A stretch of 32,846 bases of DNA from Oscillospiraceae bacterium (GCA_017452605.1 JAFTMB010000011.1:1-32846); one strand, 5' to 3'; shown: positions 7,381 to 16,494, counted from the stretch's first letter. Numbers and translations: made by a program. Notes: generated by a model from the letters alone, not told the origin.

Positions 7381-8330
7381 ATTTCCCAGTATTTGATTTA
7401 CACTGCGACACGGCGCTTAGAATGTTGACCGATGACAAAACCGGCGCGATTTCCCTGAAGGAAAACGCCCTTCACATTGATTTGCAGCGGGCAAAGAAAC
7501 TACATGGCTACGCTCAGTGCTTTGCCTGCTTTACAACGCCGGATTTTGACAAGTGGTACGGAAAATCCCCGGTGCTGGTGTTTGAGCGGGAAATGGCCCA
7601 GGTCCTTTCTCAGGTGGAAGCAAATGCTGATGTCATTTCTCTTGCCTATACCGCCGACGATGTGCGAAAGAATTACGAGCAGGGGAAAATGTCCGCGATT
7701 TTAACCATTGAAGGCCCTGCCGGCTTTGGGTTTGACCCGGAGTTGCTGCCGGATTTGTATCAGGTAGGCTTTCGGATGTCCACCCTCGGATGGAATGAAA
7801 GCAACCCGCTGACAGGCTCTCACATTACCGGAGAGGGCCTGACGGATTTGGGTAGGGAATATGTCCGCCTGGCGCAGATTCTGGGCATGGTCGTGGATGT
7901 CAGCCACATCAGCGACAAAGGCTTTTGGGACATTATGGACATTACCGACAAACCCATTGTGGCAAGCCATTCCAACAGCCGCGCGGTTCATGGCTGCAGT
8001 CGGAATTTGACAGACGATATGTTCAAGGCCATTTGCCAGACCGGCGGTGTGGCAGGCCTTAATCAATACGCTGATTTTATTGGGAACAAGCCCACGCTGG
8101 ATTCTGCCTGCGACCATATTTTACACTGGCTGGAGCTTGACCCGGAGGGCAGTCATATTGCCCTTGGCGGCGATTTGGACGGCTGTGAAGAGTTGGTTGA
8201 CGGTTTTACAGGCGTTGAAAGCTATCCTGCCCTTGCTGTAAGACTTTTGGAGCGGGGCGTAGGAGAGACCATTGTTCGTAAGATTTTCTGGGATAATGCA
8301 TTGGGAGTGATGGAAGTATGCTGTATGTAA
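7377..8330 (+). CDS. Membrane dipeptidase (peptidase family M19)
   Basis: Zinc dipeptidase of the renal dipeptidase family, hydrolysing dipeptides including those with a D-residue; many bacterial members are cytoplasmic. The expected metal ligands are all present: HCD (His9, Asp11), EGPAGF (Glu112), VSHIS (His177), ASHSNSR (His198) and GGDLDG (Asp266/Asp268). The 317 aa length matches the family and there is no signal peptide, so cytoplasmic location is likely despite the family name. Start ATG overlaps the yraN stop in an ATGA unit, and the 3' end overlaps the next gene by 13 nt. Physiological substrate cannot be told; the neighbours are housekeeping genes. Confidence 0.93.
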   Translation: MNFPVFDLHCDTALRMLTDDKTGAISLKENALHIDLQRAKKLHGYAQCFACFTTPDFDKWYGKSPVLVFEREMAQVLSQVEANADVISLAYTADDVRKNYEQGKMSAILTIEGPAGFGFDPELLPDLYQVGFRMSTLGWNESNPLTGSHITGEGLTDLGREYVRLAQILGMVVDVSHISDKGFWDIMDITDKPIVASHSNSRAVHGCSRNLTDDMFKAICQTGGVAGLNQYADFIGNKPTLDSACDHILHWLELDPEGSHIALGGDLDGCEELVDGFTGVESYPALAVRLLERGVGETIVRKIFWDNALGVMEVCCM

Positions 8331-9259
8331 CCACACGGGATAAAATTGACGCCTTTACCGCGCCGAGAACCCTGCAATCCGACCGCGCTGCAGATGGCGG
8401 CGTGTACGCGCCTTTTCAGATTCCCCATTATAACGATGCTGCCCTTTCTCAGCTCATGGGTCAGTCCTTTGGCGAGGTTGTGGCGCAGATGCTTAACCTC
8501 TTTTTTGCCTGCGGATTAACCCCGTGGGATGTGGATACCGCAGTTGGCAAGAATCCTTTGAAAGTTGCCGGTATTGGCAACCGAATTTCTGCGCTGCAGC
8601 TGTGGCAAAATCTTGAAGGCAGCTACGGTAATTTGGAAAAATCTTTGTTTAACCTTCTTTGCAGGGTAAATCAGTACCCCATGGAGCGCACCTCCTGGCT
8701 GAAAATTTCCATTCGCATCAGCATCTTGTTTGCGGCTTTTGCGCTTTTACACGAAAGCGGCGCTGACCTTTCCCAAAAGCCGGATGTTGCTGTCCGGGGA
8801 GATGATTTTTCCTTGCCGGTATCCCTTTGGTATGCCAGGAAGATGGGTCTTCCCATCGGTAACATTATTTGCGGCTGCCGGGAAGACAGCCAGATTCGGG
8901 AGCTGATTCACCTAGGCGAAATGAAAACCGATGTCGATGAGCGCATTTTGGATGAAGCGGAACGGCTCATTTTCAGTGTTCTGGGCCTTGAGGAGTCTGT
9001 TCGCTTTGCGAAAATCAGAGAAAACAAGGGCGTTTTCAAGCTTTTACCCGAGGAAGGAAAAGAGCTGAGCATGGGTTTGTTCTGCGGCGTGATCAGCGCA
9101 AGCCGGGCACAGGAAATGATTCCCAGGGTGCGCAGCACCAACGGTTACACATTGGCCAGGGATGCATCTGTGGCTTACGCCGCGCTGATGGATTACCGGG
9201 CAACCACCGGAAGCAACCATCCGTCTGTTTTGCTGGAGGATTTTGCGCCCGGCATTTGA
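8318..9259 (+). CDS. Threonine-synthase-like protein lacking the PLP-lysine segment
   Basis: The 313 aa product looks like a shortened, altered threonine synthase. The N-terminus (YVTTRDKIDAF, then ADGGVYAPFQIP at 25-36) matches the STRG and DGGLYVP region of ThrC. RTSWLKISIRISILFAAFAL (124-143) corresponds to the ThrC stretch SINW...QIVYYFYAY. VAVRGDDFSLPVSLWYARKM (158-177) then GLPI stands where ThrC has the phosphate-binding SGNFGN and the AKKMGLPI helix. The C-terminal DASVAYAALMDY and SVLLEDFAP match the ThrC end. Missing are the roughly 130 residues holding the PLP lysine (FKD) and the ATSGDTG loop, and SGNFGN has become RGDDFS. It is therefore unlikely to be a working threonine synthase; function unknown. 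The frame is intact and the codons ordinary, so it appears to be a maintained gene. It overlaps the dipeptidase gene by 13 nt; GGGAG lies 10 nt upstream. Confidence 0.7.
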   Translation: MLYVTTRDKIDAFTAPRTLQSDRAADGGVYAPFQIPHYNDAALSQLMGQSFGEVVAQMLNLFFACGLTPWDVDTAVGKNPLKVAGIGNRISALQLWQNLEGSYGNLEKSLFNLLCRVNQYPMERTSWLKISIRISILFAAFALLHESGADLSQKPDVAVRGDDFSLPVSLWYARKMGLPIGNIICGCREDSQIRELIHLGEMKTDVDERILDEAERLIFSVLGLEESVRFAKIRENKGVFKLLPEEGKELSMGLFCGVISASRAQEMIPRVRSTNGYTLARDASVAYAALMDYRATTGSNHPSVLLEDFAPGI

Positions 9260-9279
9260 TAGACCCGTAAGGAGAGATT

Positions 9280-9969
9280 ATGGCTTTATACGCAATCGGC
9301 GACCTGCACCTGTGTTTGGGAGCAGATAAGCCAATGGATATTTTCGGCGGCGCCTGGGCAGGCTATATGGACAAGCTGCGTCAGGGCCTGAGCGTGATTA
9401 CCTCCGAGGACACCACAGTTCTGGCGGGTGATTTAAGCTGGGCGCTGGATTTGGATACTGCCAAAGCGGATTTCGCTTTTATAAACAGCATACCCGGGCG
9501 AAAAATCATTCTAAAAGGTAACCACGACTATTGGTGGAGCACCGCGGCAAAATTCCAAAAATTCTGCCTGGAAAACGGCTTTTCCCACATGCATCTTCTG
9601 AACAATAACCATTTTGAATACAACGGCTTTGCCATTTGTGGCACCCGGGGTTGGTTTTTTGAGGAAGATAAGAGTGGTGAGCATGATGAAAAGGTATTTC
9701 GCCGGGAGCTGCTTCGGCTGGAAAGCTCCTTAAAATCCGCCGGAGATTTCAGAAAATTGGTGTTTTTACATTATCCACCCAAGTATAAAGGCTATGAATG
9801 TCCGGAGATTATAAGCCTGCTTGAAAAGTATCAGGTCAGCCGCTGTTTTTACGGTCACCTTCACGGCGCAAGTCACGGACTTGCCATGGAAGGCCAGTGG
9901 CAGGGAATTGAGTACCGCCTGATTTCTGCCGACAGGCTGAATTTTACCCCATTTCGCGTACTTGACTAG
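9280..9969 (+). CDS. Calcineurin-like metallophosphoesterase
   Basis: Predicted two-metal phosphoesterase; the substrate is not known. All family motifs are in order: GDLHL (Asp8, His10), AGDLSW (Asp51), KGNHD (Asn81, His82), FLHYPP (His164) and YGHLHG (His193, His195). The product is 229 aa, with no signal peptide or membrane segment, so cytoplasmic. AAGGAG (9269-9274) lies 5 nt before the ATG, and the gap to the preceding gene is 20 nt. It is the last gene of the lepB operon and is followed by a hairpin. Members of this subfamily in Clostridia are usually annotated as serine/threonine phosphatases, but nothing here supports protein substrates. Confidence 0.88.
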   Translation: MALYAIGDLHLCLGADKPMDIFGGAWAGYMDKLRQGLSVITSEDTTVLAGDLSWALDLDTAKADFAFINSIPGRKIILKGNHDYWWSTAAKFQKFCLENGFSHMHLLNNNHFEYNGFAICGTRGWFFEEDKSGEHDEKVFRRELLRLESSLKSAGDFRKLVFLHYPPKYKGYECPEIISLLEKYQVSRCFYGHLHGASHGLAMEGQWQGIEYRLISADRLNFTPFRVLD

Positions 9970-9974
9970 AAATA

Positions 9975-10007
9975 AAATCCGCAGCCGTCAGTTTCGGCTG
10001 CGGATTT
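9975..10007 (+). terminator. Hairpin terminator of the lepB operon
   Basis: Perfect 13-bp stem (9975-9987 with 9995-10007) and a 7 nt loop, starting 5 nt after the stop codon. The T-tract is short (ATTT, then GCTGT), so it may be less efficient than the other terminators here. Confidence 0.7.
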
Positions 10008-10048
10008 GCTGTAATTCCGAAATTTTACAAAAAATTTTAGAAAAAGGG

Positions 10049-10077
10049 TGGACATTTCCCGGTTTCTTTGATAAAAT
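10049..10077 (+). promoter_or_regulatory. Sigma-A promoter of tig
   Basis: TGGACA (10049-10054), a 17 nt spacer and TAAAAT (10072-10077). The leader runs to GGAGG at 10127-10131, 10 nt before the tig ATG. I saw no CIRCE or CtsR-type repeat in or near it. Confidence 0.75.
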
Positions 10078-10141
10078 ACTACGGCTTAAATATAAATAAA
10101 ATGGCGGATAATGCCGTCGAAGATATGGAGGACTATTAACC

Positions 10142-11428
10142 ATGAATGTAAAGAGCATTGAAAAGAAGGGTAATGAAACCACCATCGTTGTAGAAATTGA
10201 TAAGGAACTGATGGAGTCCGGTGTGAACAAGGCTTACATGAATGACCGCAAGAACATCATGATTCCCGGCTTCCGTAAGGGCAAGGCTCCCCGGAAGATG
10301 ATTGAGTCCATGTATGGCGCTCATGTTTTCTATGAAGACGGTCTGGAAGAAGTATTCCCCGAGGTTTACAAGTACGCTGTTATCGATCAGGATGTGAAGG
10401 CTGTTGGCCGTCCCAACCTCACTGATATGAAGATTGAAGACGATGGCTCTGTTGTCATTACTCTGACCACCGAAGTTTACCCCGAGGTTACTCTGGGTGA
10501 GTACAAGGGCGTTGAGGTGGAGAAGGCTGAGGCATCCGTCACCGACGAGCAGGTTGCCGCTGAGCTTGACCGTATGGCTCAGAATGTTGCTTCCACCGAA
10601 ACTGTTGAGCGCGCTGCCGAAATGGGCGACACTGCTAACATCGACTTTGAAGGCTTCGACAATGGCGTTCCCTTCGACGGCGGCAAGGGCGACAATTTTG
10701 ACCTGAAGCTGGGCTCCGGCTCTTTCGTTCCCGGCTTTGAGGAGCAGGTTGTTGGCATGGCTGCCGGCGACGAGAAGGACATCGACATCACTTTCCCCGA
10801 AGACTATCACAAGGAACTGGCCGGCAAGGCTGTTGTGTTCCATGTTAAGTGCAACAAGGTAACCGCTACCAATGTTCCTGAGCTTGACGATGAGTTTGCC
10901 AAGGATGTTTCCGAGTTTGAAACCCTTGAGGAGCTGAAGAGCGACATCCGCGCCAAGGCTCTGGAGAATGCTCAGAAGCAGATCGACTCCGCTTTCGAGC
11001 AGGCTGCTGTTGAGAAGGCTGCTGAGAACACCGTTGTGGATATGCCCAAGGGCCTGATTGAGGCAGAGCTGGACAACCAGATGGAGCGTTTTGCCTATCA
11101 GCTGCAGATGAGCGGCTACAGCGCTGAGCAGTATGCTAAGATGATGGGCGGCGACATGAACACCATGCGCAACGCTTTCCGCCCCGCTGCTGAGAAGCAG
11201 GCCAAGATCAATGTGACTCTGGAGAAGATCATTGAGGTCGAGGGTATCACCGTTTCCGACGAGGATGTGGAAAAGGAATACGAGGCAGTTGCCGCTCAGT
11301 ACAGCCTGGAGCTGGAGAAGGTTAAGGGCATGGTTCCCGTTGAGGAGATTCAGACCAGCCTGAAGACCCGCGCCGCTGTTAAGGTGATTGTTGACAACGC
11401 CAAGGCAGTTGCTCCCAAGGCTGAGTAA
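10142..11428 (+). CDS. tig: Trigger factor, ribosome-associated chaperone
   Basis: Binds the ribosome exit tunnel and protects emerging chains; it also has peptidyl-prolyl isomerase activity. The ribosome-docking loop GFRKGKAPRKMI is at residues 43-54 in the N-terminal domain; an FKBP-type domain spans about 155-240 (GDTANIDFEGF ... FVPGFEEQVVGM); the rest is the helical substrate-cradling C-terminal domain. Full length is 428 aa. Codon choice is strongly biased, as for rplS and the E1/E2 genes. There is no terminator before clpP, so tig-clpP-clpX is probably one transcript, an order conserved in many bacteria. Confidence 0.97.
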   Translation: MNVKSIEKKGNETTIVVEIDKELMESGVNKAYMNDRKNIMIPGFRKGKAPRKMIESMYGAHVFYEDGLEEVFPEVYKYAVIDQDVKAVGRPNLTDMKIEDDGSVVITLTTEVYPEVTLGEYKGVEVEKAEASVTDEQVAAELDRMAQNVASTETVERAAEMGDTANIDFEGFDNGVPFDGGKGDNFDLKLGSGSFVPGFEEQVVGMAAGDEKDIDITFPEDYHKELAGKAVVFHVKCNKVTATNVPELDDEFAKDVSEFETLEELKSDIRAKALENAQKQIDSAFEQAAVEKAAENTVVDMPKGLIEAELDNQMERFAYQLQMSGYSAEQYAKMMGGDMNTMRNAFRPAAEKQAKINVTLEKIIEVEGITVSDEDVEKEYEAVAAQYSLELEKVKGMVPVEEIQTSLKTRAAVKVIVDNAKAVAPKAE

Positions 11429-11497
11429 TCAGCCGAGGAATAAGTCCCGGTTTTAATGGTTAGAATGTTTCAGACCTATGAAAGGAGACACATGACC

Positions 11498-12079
11498 ATG
11501 AGTTTTATTCCCTATGTAGTTGAACAAACCAGCCGCGGCGAGCGCAGCTTCGATATTTTCTCCCGGCTGCTCAATGACCGCATCATTTTCCTGTCCGAAG
11601 AGGTCAATGATACCACTGCCAGCCTGATTGTGGCCCAGCTTTTGTATCTGGAAAACCAGGATCCGGACAAGGATATTCAGTTTTATATCAACAGCCCCGG
11701 CGGCTCTGTTACCGCTGGTATGGCCATTTACGACACCATGCAGTACATCAAGTGCGATGTCAACACCATTTGCGTGGGCATGGCGGCATCCATGGGCGCA
11801 TTCCTCTTAAGCGCAGGCACAAAGGGCAAGCGTATGGCTCTTCCCAATGCGGAAATTATGATTCATCAGCCCTCTGCAGGCACCCAGGGTCAGATTACGG
11901 ATATGGCTATCCACATGCGCCGTTTGCAGACCATTAAGGACAGAATGAACAGAATTCTGTCTGAAAACACCGGTAAGTCCTTGGAAGAGGTTACTGAGGC
12001 CTGCGAGCGCGACAATTTCCTGACAGCTCAGGAAGCTCTGGACTTTGGTCTGATTGACCAGATCGTTCAGCGTCATTAA
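11498..12079 (+). CDS. clpP: ATP-dependent Clp protease proteolytic subunit
   Basis: Serine protease that forms the 14-subunit barrel fed by ClpX. The catalytic triad is Ser98 (GMAASMGA), His123 (MIHQP) and Asp172 (ERDNF). With the chosen ATG at 11498 the product has 193 aa and begins [16 protein letters not shown], in line with Bacillus ClpP, and AAAGGAG (11481-11487) is 10 nt upstream, the spacing common in this window. An ATG at 11492 would add two residues; an in-frame ATG at 11456 precedes the SD and is unlikely. The gene lies 69 nt after tig and 25 nt before clpX. Confidence 0.97.
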   Translation: MSFIPYVVEQTSRGERSFDIFSRLLNDRIIFLSEEVNDTTASLIVAQLLYLENQDPDKDIQFYINSPGGSVTAGMAIYDTMQYIKCDVNTICVGMAASMGAFLLSAGTKGKRMALPNAEIMIHQPSAGTQGQITDMAIHMRRLQTIKDRMNRILSENTGKSLEEVTEACERDNFLTAQEALDFGLIDQIVQRH

Positions 12080-12090
12080 GTTTTAGAAAG

Positions 12091-12100
12091 GCGGTACCGC
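12091..12100 (+). repeat. Palindrome at the clpX ribosome binding site
   Basis: GCGGTACCGC is a perfect 10-bp palindrome overlapping the SD-like GAAAGGCGG (12086-12094), just before the clpX ATG at 12105. Too tight to form a stable hairpin alone; it could pair between transcripts or be chance. Confidence 0.3.
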
Positions 12101-12104
12101 TTTC

Positions 12105-13364
12105 ATGGCGAAAAAGGAAGACCAGTCCATCCGTTGCAGCTTCTGCGGAAAGCGGGAGACCCAGGTGGAGCGGCTGATTGCCGGTCCCGGCGTGTATATC
12201 TGCAGCGAATGTGTGCAGGCTTGCACTGAGCTGCTTTCTGACAACTCCATGGTGGACAATCGGGGTAAGCTTCGTAAGCCGGAGCACCTGCCCACGCCAA
12301 TGGAAATCAAGGAATACATGGACGGCTATATCATTGGTCAGGACGAGGCCAAGGTATCTCTTGCCGTAGCTGTTTATAATCACTATAAGCGGATTTTCCT
12401 TGCCCAGGATGACGATGTGGAACTGCAAAAGAGCAATATTCTTCTCTTGGGACCCACCGGCAGCGGCAAAACTCTGTTTGCCCAGACCCTTGCCAGAATT
12501 CTGAATGTTCCCTTTGCCATCGCCGACGCCACCACCTTGACCGAGGCTGGCTATGTTGGCGATGATGTGGAAAACATCCTGCTTCGGCTGCTGCAGGCGG
12601 CTGACTTTGATGTGGATCTGGCCGAGCATGGCATTATCTACATTGACGAAATGGATAAAATTGCCCGCAAGAGCGAAAATACCTCCATCACAAGAGATGT
12701 TTCCGGTGAGGGCGTTCAGCAGGCGCTGCTGAAGATTTTGGAGGGTACGGTTGCCAGTGTTCCCCCCCAGGGCGGCAGAAAGCATCCCCAGCAGGAGATG
12801 ATTCAGCTAGACACCACCAACATTCTGTTCATCTGCGGCGGCGCTTTTGACGGCCTGGATAAAATCATCGAAAGCCGCACGGAGCAATCCAGCATCGGCT
12901 TTGGCGCCAATGTGCAAAGCAAGCGTCAGCGGGATGTAGGTCAGCTGTTTTCCCAGGTAGAGCCCGACGATTTGCTGAAATTCGGCATTATTCCCGAACT
13001 CATCGGTCGTATGCCCGTGATTACCAGCCTGAAGAGTCTTACCAAAGAAGACTTGGTCCGCATTTTGGTAGAGCCCAAAAACGCTCTTACCAAACAGTAT
13101 CTCAAGCTGCTGCAGCTGGATAATGTGGAGCTGGAAATTCAGGATGCGGCATTGGAAGAAGTGGCGAAAAAGGCGCTGGAGCGGAAAATCGGCGCCCGTG
13201 GACTTCGCTCCATTATGGAAGGCATTATGACGAAGATCATGTATACTATTCCCTCTGATCTGTCCATTTATAAGGTGATTATTACCCCTGAATGCGTTGA
13301 TGGCGGCGAACCCACCATTTTGCGCAACAGCAAGAAACCCAGAGCAACCCTAACAGCAAAATAA
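12105..13364 (+). CDS. clpX: ATP-dependent Clp protease ATP-binding subunit ClpX
   Basis: AAA+ unfoldase that recognises substrates and threads them into ClpP. The N-terminal zinc-binding domain has four cysteines (Cys11, Cys14, Cys33, Cys36). Walker A is GPTGSGKT (116-123), Walker B is IIYIDEMDK with Asp181-Glu182, and the ClpP-docking IGF loop is at 264-266 (SSIGFGANV). The sensor-2 region reads [13 protein letters not shown]. The 419 aa length is normal. The gene immediately follows clpP and is followed by a terminator-like hairpin before lon. Confidence 0.97.
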   Translation: MAKKEDQSIRCSFCGKRETQVERLIAGPGVYICSECVQACTELLSDNSMVDNRGKLRKPEHLPTPMEIKEYMDGYIIGQDEAKVSLAVAVYNHYKRIFLAQDDDVELQKSNILLLGPTGSGKTLFAQTLARILNVPFAIADATTLTEAGYVGDDVENILLRLLQAADFDVDLAEHGIIYIDEMDKIARKSENTSITRDVSGEGVQQALLKILEGTVASVPPQGGRKHPQQEMIQLDTTNILFICGGAFDGLDKIIESRTEQSSIGFGANVQSKRQRDVGQLFSQVEPDDLLKFGIIPELIGRMPVITSLKSLTKEDLVRILVEPKNALTKQYLKLLQLDNVELEIQDAALEEVAKKALERKIGARGLRSIMEGIMTKIMYTIPSDLSIYKVIITPECVDGGEPTILRNSKKPRATLTAK

Positions 13365-13367
13365 TGC

Positions 13368-13410
13368 ATGGATGGAAGGGGGTAGATTACCCCCTTCCTT
13401 GTCCATTTTT
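13368..13410 (+). terminator. Terminator or attenuator between clpX and lon
   Basis: An 11-bp perfect stem (13374-13384 with 13388-13398) with a GAT loop is extended by an outer 5-bp stem (ATGGA 13368-13372 with TCCAT 13402-13406), followed by TTTT to 13410. Only 23 nt separate it from the lon start, so there is no room for a separate lon promoter after it; lon must be read through from upstream or have a promoter within clpX. Confidence 0.75.
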
Positions 13411-13433
13411 GTTCCTTCGAAAGGAGATTAACT

Positions 13434-15836
13434 ATGAGTGAGAATATTACCACCGGCGTTTTGCCGGTTTTAGCCCTGCGGGGTTTGGCAGTTTTCCCGG
13501 ATCAGACTGTTCATTTTGAAGTAGGCCGGCCCAAGTCTGTTAAGGCGTTGGAGCAGGCTATGAAAAAGGATCAGACTCTGCTTTTGATGCCCCAGCGGGA
13601 CATTGGCTGCGACGATCCTGAAGTATCTGATTTGTACCCTATTGGCACGGTTGTGAGAATCAAGCAGATTTTGAAACCCCAGGGAGAAACGGTTCGCGTC
13701 CTTGTTACCGGACTTTGCCGGGCAAGAATTCAGGAGCTGACCCAATCTTCGCCCTATCTCAGCGGCGTTGTGGTTTCCGTGCCGGAAACAGAGGTTATGG
13801 ATAACCTGCGCAACCGGGCCCTGCGCCGGGAGGCAAACGCCATTTTTGCCAGCTATTTGGATGCCTCGGAATTTCCTGCTCAGGCAACCCAGCTTCGGAT
13901 GATGGCATCGGAAAGCTGCGGCTTTATCGCTGACTGCATCGCTCAGCATTCTTCTCTGGATTACCCGGATAAGGTGGGCCTTTTGCAGCAGCTGCACCCG
14001 GTCCGCCGCCTGGAAACCGCAGTAAAACTGCTGCGCCAGGAAATCGAAATGCTTCACCTGGAAACCGATATTCAGGAGAAGACTAAGATCAATATTGACC
14101 GCCAGCAAAAGGATTATTACCTGCGGGAACAGATGCGGGTAATTCGGGATGAGCTGGGGGAGGACGACGAGTCGGAATTTGCCGAATATGAGAAGAAAAT
14201 CCTCAGCCTTAAGCTGGATGAAACCAGCGAGAAAAAGGTATTAAAGGATTTGGAGCGGCTGAAAAAACAGCCTTTCGGCTCTTCCGAAGCTGCGGTGCTG
14301 CGCAATTACCTTGACAATCTTCTGGAGCTTCCCTGGAATGTATACACCAAGGAACGGGTGGATGTGGAAGCGGCCAGAAAAGTGCTGGATAAGGACCATT
14401 TTGGCCTGCAAAAGGTAAAAGAGCGTATTTTACAGACCATTGCCGTTCGCAAAATGGCGCCGGATATGCCTGCCCAGATTATCTGCCTGGTTGGCCCTCC
14501 CGGCGTGGGCAAAACCTCCATCGCTTATTCTGTTGCCAAGGCGCTGAACCGGAAAATGGCTCGCATTTCCCTTGGCGGCGTACACGATGAAGCGGATATT
14601 CGCGGTCACCGCAAGACCTATGTAGGCGCAATGGCCGGTCGGATTATGGCTGCCATGATTCAAGCGGGCAGTTCCAATCCGCTCCTTTTGCTGGATGAAG
14701 TGGACAAGATGGGCAGAGATTACCGGGGCGACCCCAGCGCTGCGTTGCTGGAAGTGCTGGACGCGGAGCAGAATAAGACTTACCGTGACCATTACATGGA
14801 AATTCCCTTTGACCTTTCCAATGTGATGTTCATCACTACCGCCAATACCATGGATACCATTCCCAGACCCTTGCTCGACAGAATGGAAATCATTGAGCTA
14901 GGCTCTTACACCGACGAAGAAAAGCGGATGATTGCCAAAAATCACCTGATTCCCAAACAGCTGAATAAGCACGGCCTGAAAAAATCCCAGCTGAAAATTA
15001 CGGAAGACGCAATCCGGGAAATCATCACCTGCTACACCAGAGAATCCGGCGTCAGAAGTCTGGAGCGGTGCTTTGCTGAAATTTGCCGGAAAGCGGATAT
15101 GGAAATTCTGACTGGCGACAATGTAAGAAAAATCACTGTCACCGGCTCGAATTTGGAGCAGTATCTGGGCGTGAGAAAATTCCTGCCCGACCGTCTTCCG
15201 TCAGCCGACCAGGTTGGCCTTGTTACCGGTCTTGCCTGGACAAGTGTGGGCGGAGAAGTGCTGGAAGTGGAAGTCAATGTGATGGACGGCACCGGAAAGC
15301 TGGAGCTGACCGGAAACCTGGGCGATGTGATGAAAGAGTCTGCCCATGCAGCCTTGAGCTACATTCGCGCCAACGCCGGCAAACTGGGCATTGAATCTGA
15401 TTTCTATAAGACTAAGGACATTCATGTCCATTTCCCCGAGGGCGCAGTGCCAAAAGACGGCCCGTCCGCAGGCATTACTGTATGTACAGCTATGGTTTCC
15501 GCTCTGACCGGCGTAACTGTCCGCAGGGATGTTGCCATGACCGGTGAGATTTCCATTCGCGGCAGAGTGCTGCCCATTGGTGGCTTGAAAGAAAAGACCA
15601 TGGCCGCTTTGCGGCACGGCATTTCCACTGTGATTATCCCCAGCGCCAATCAACGGGATTTGGCGGAAATTGACCAGACAGTACGCAAGTCTCTCAATTT
15701 CATAACCGCGGAAAATGTGGAGTCTGTGCTGGATGTGGCCCTCAATCGCGCCGCAAATGAAGTGATTACACCCATGTTAAATCCGATCCCGAGTGAGGTG
15801 CATGGCAAAAACCGCAAGCCCGACATTCGCCAGTGA
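13434..15836 (+). CDS. lon: ATP-dependent Lon protease
   Basis: Homo-oligomeric AAA+ protease that degrades damaged and regulatory proteins. The substrate-binding LON N-domain covers about residues 8-205, followed by a coiled-coil region (about 205-285), Walker A GPPGVGKT (354-361) and Walker B LLLLDEVDK (417-425). The protease domain has catalytic Ser678 (PKDGPSAG) and Lys721 (PIGGLKEK), 43 residues apart as in E. coli Lon. Length is 800 aa. AAGGAG (13421-13426) lies 7 nt before the ATG. engB follows 9 nt downstream, the Bacillus order lonA-ysxC. Confidence 0.97.
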   Translation: MSENITTGVLPVLALRGLAVFPDQTVHFEVGRPKSVKALEQAMKKDQTLLLMPQRDIGCDDPEVSDLYPIGTVVRIKQILKPQGETVRVLVTGLCRARIQELTQSSPYLSGVVVSVPETEVMDNLRNRALRREANAIFASYLDASEFPAQATQLRMMASESCGFIADCIAQHSSLDYPDKVGLLQQLHPVRRLETAVKLLRQEIEMLHLETDIQEKTKINIDRQQKDYYLREQMRVIRDELGEDDESEFAEYEKKILSLKLDETSEKKVLKDLERLKKQPFGSSEAAVLRNYLDNLLELPWNVYTKERVDVEAARKVLDKDHFGLQKVKERILQTIAVRKMAPDMPAQIICLVGPPGVGKTSIAYSVAKALNRKMARISLGGVHDEADIRGHRKTYVGAMAGRIMAAMIQAGSSNPLLLLDEVDKMGRDYRGDPSAALLEVLDAEQNKTYRDHYMEIPFDLSNVMFITTANTMDTIPRPLLDRMEIIELGSYTDEEKRMIAKNHLIPKQLNKHGLKKSQLKITEDAIREIITCYTRESGVRSLERCFAEICRKADMEILTGDNVRKITVTGSNLEQYLGVRKFLPDRLPSADQVGLVTGLAWTSVGGEVLEVEVNVMDGTGKLELTGNLGDVMKESAHAALSYIRANAGKLGIESDFYKTKDIHVHFPEGAVPKDGPSAGITVCTAMVSALTGVTVRRDVAMTGEISIRGRVLPIGGLKEKTMAALRHGISTVIIPSANQRDLAEIDQTVRKSLNFITAENVESVLDVALNRAANEVITPMLNPIPSEVHGKNRKPDIRQ

Positions 15837-15845
15837 GGTGGCTTT

Positions 15846-16430
15846 ATGAATTTTCAAAAGGTTGAATTTTTAATTTCTGCTGCCAATCCCAAGGATTTTC
15901 CCAATACGAGATTGCCGGAAATTGCCTTTGCAGGCAAGTCCAATGTGGGCAAATCCTCGGTGATTAACCGGCTGCTGCAGCGTAAAAATTTTGCCCGGGT
16001 AGGGGAAAAGCCGGGCAAAACCGTTCATGTCAATTACTTTACCATTGACAATAAGTGCTATCTTGTGGACTTGCCCGGCTACGGCTACGCCCAGGTTTCC
16101 CAGGCGGAAAAGGCCCGGTGGGGAAAGCTGATGGAAGATTACTTCGCGGCCAGTCGCATTGACTTGGGCGTTCTGATTGTGGACGCCCGCCACGCCCCCA
16201 CCAACAATGATGTCACCATGGCTCAGTGGTTTTTGCAAAGTGGCTGCCCCTTTGTGGTGGTTGCCAACAAGCTGGACAAGGTGAAAAGCAGCCAGAAAGA
16301 GGAGAATTTCCGAATTATCCGGGAAGACTTGGAGCTTCCCGAGGATTGCCCTCTGATTCCGTTTTCCGCGGAAAAAGGAAACGGCAGAGATGAGTTAGTT
16401 CGTCACATTCTTTCTTGCTGCGGCGAATAA
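15846..16430 (+). CDS. engB: Ribosome biogenesis GTP-binding protein EngB (YsxC/YihA)
   Basis: Small essential GTPase for 50S subunit assembly. Motifs: G1 GKSNVGKSS (30-38), the G2-region GEKPGKTVHVNYF, G3 DLPG (75-78), G4 NKLD (141-144) and G5 SAE (174-176). The 194 aa length is typical. It is linked to lon with a 9 nt gap and is the last gene of the tig-to-engB cluster; a strong hairpin follows. Confidence 0.96.
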   Translation: MNFQKVEFLISAANPKDFPNTRLPEIAFAGKSNVGKSSVINRLLQRKNFARVGEKPGKTVHVNYFTIDNKCYLVDLPGYGYAQVSQAEKARWGKLMEDYFAASRIDLGVLIVDARHAPTNNDVTMAQWFLQSGCPFVVVANKLDKVKSSQKEENFRIIREDLELPEDCPLIPFSAEKGNGRDELVRHILSCCGE

Positions 16431-16448
16431 AATCATTCCATAAACAAC

Positions 16449-16485
16449 AAAACAGCGTCAAGCACTGCGCTTGACGCTGTTTTTA
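16449..16485. terminator. Bidirectional terminator between engB and the TSCPD gene
   Basis: A perfect 15-bp stem (16449-16463 with 16469-16483), 5 nt loop, with T-rich sequence on the 3' side of both strands. It lies between two genes that converge on it, so it can stop transcription from both. Confidence 0.88.
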
Positions 16486-16494
16486 TGTATCAAA

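Noticed and set aside
11429..11497. Possible separate promoter for clpP (TAGAAT near 11461)
   Set aside because: No matching -35 at a workable distance, and no terminator separates tig from clpP.
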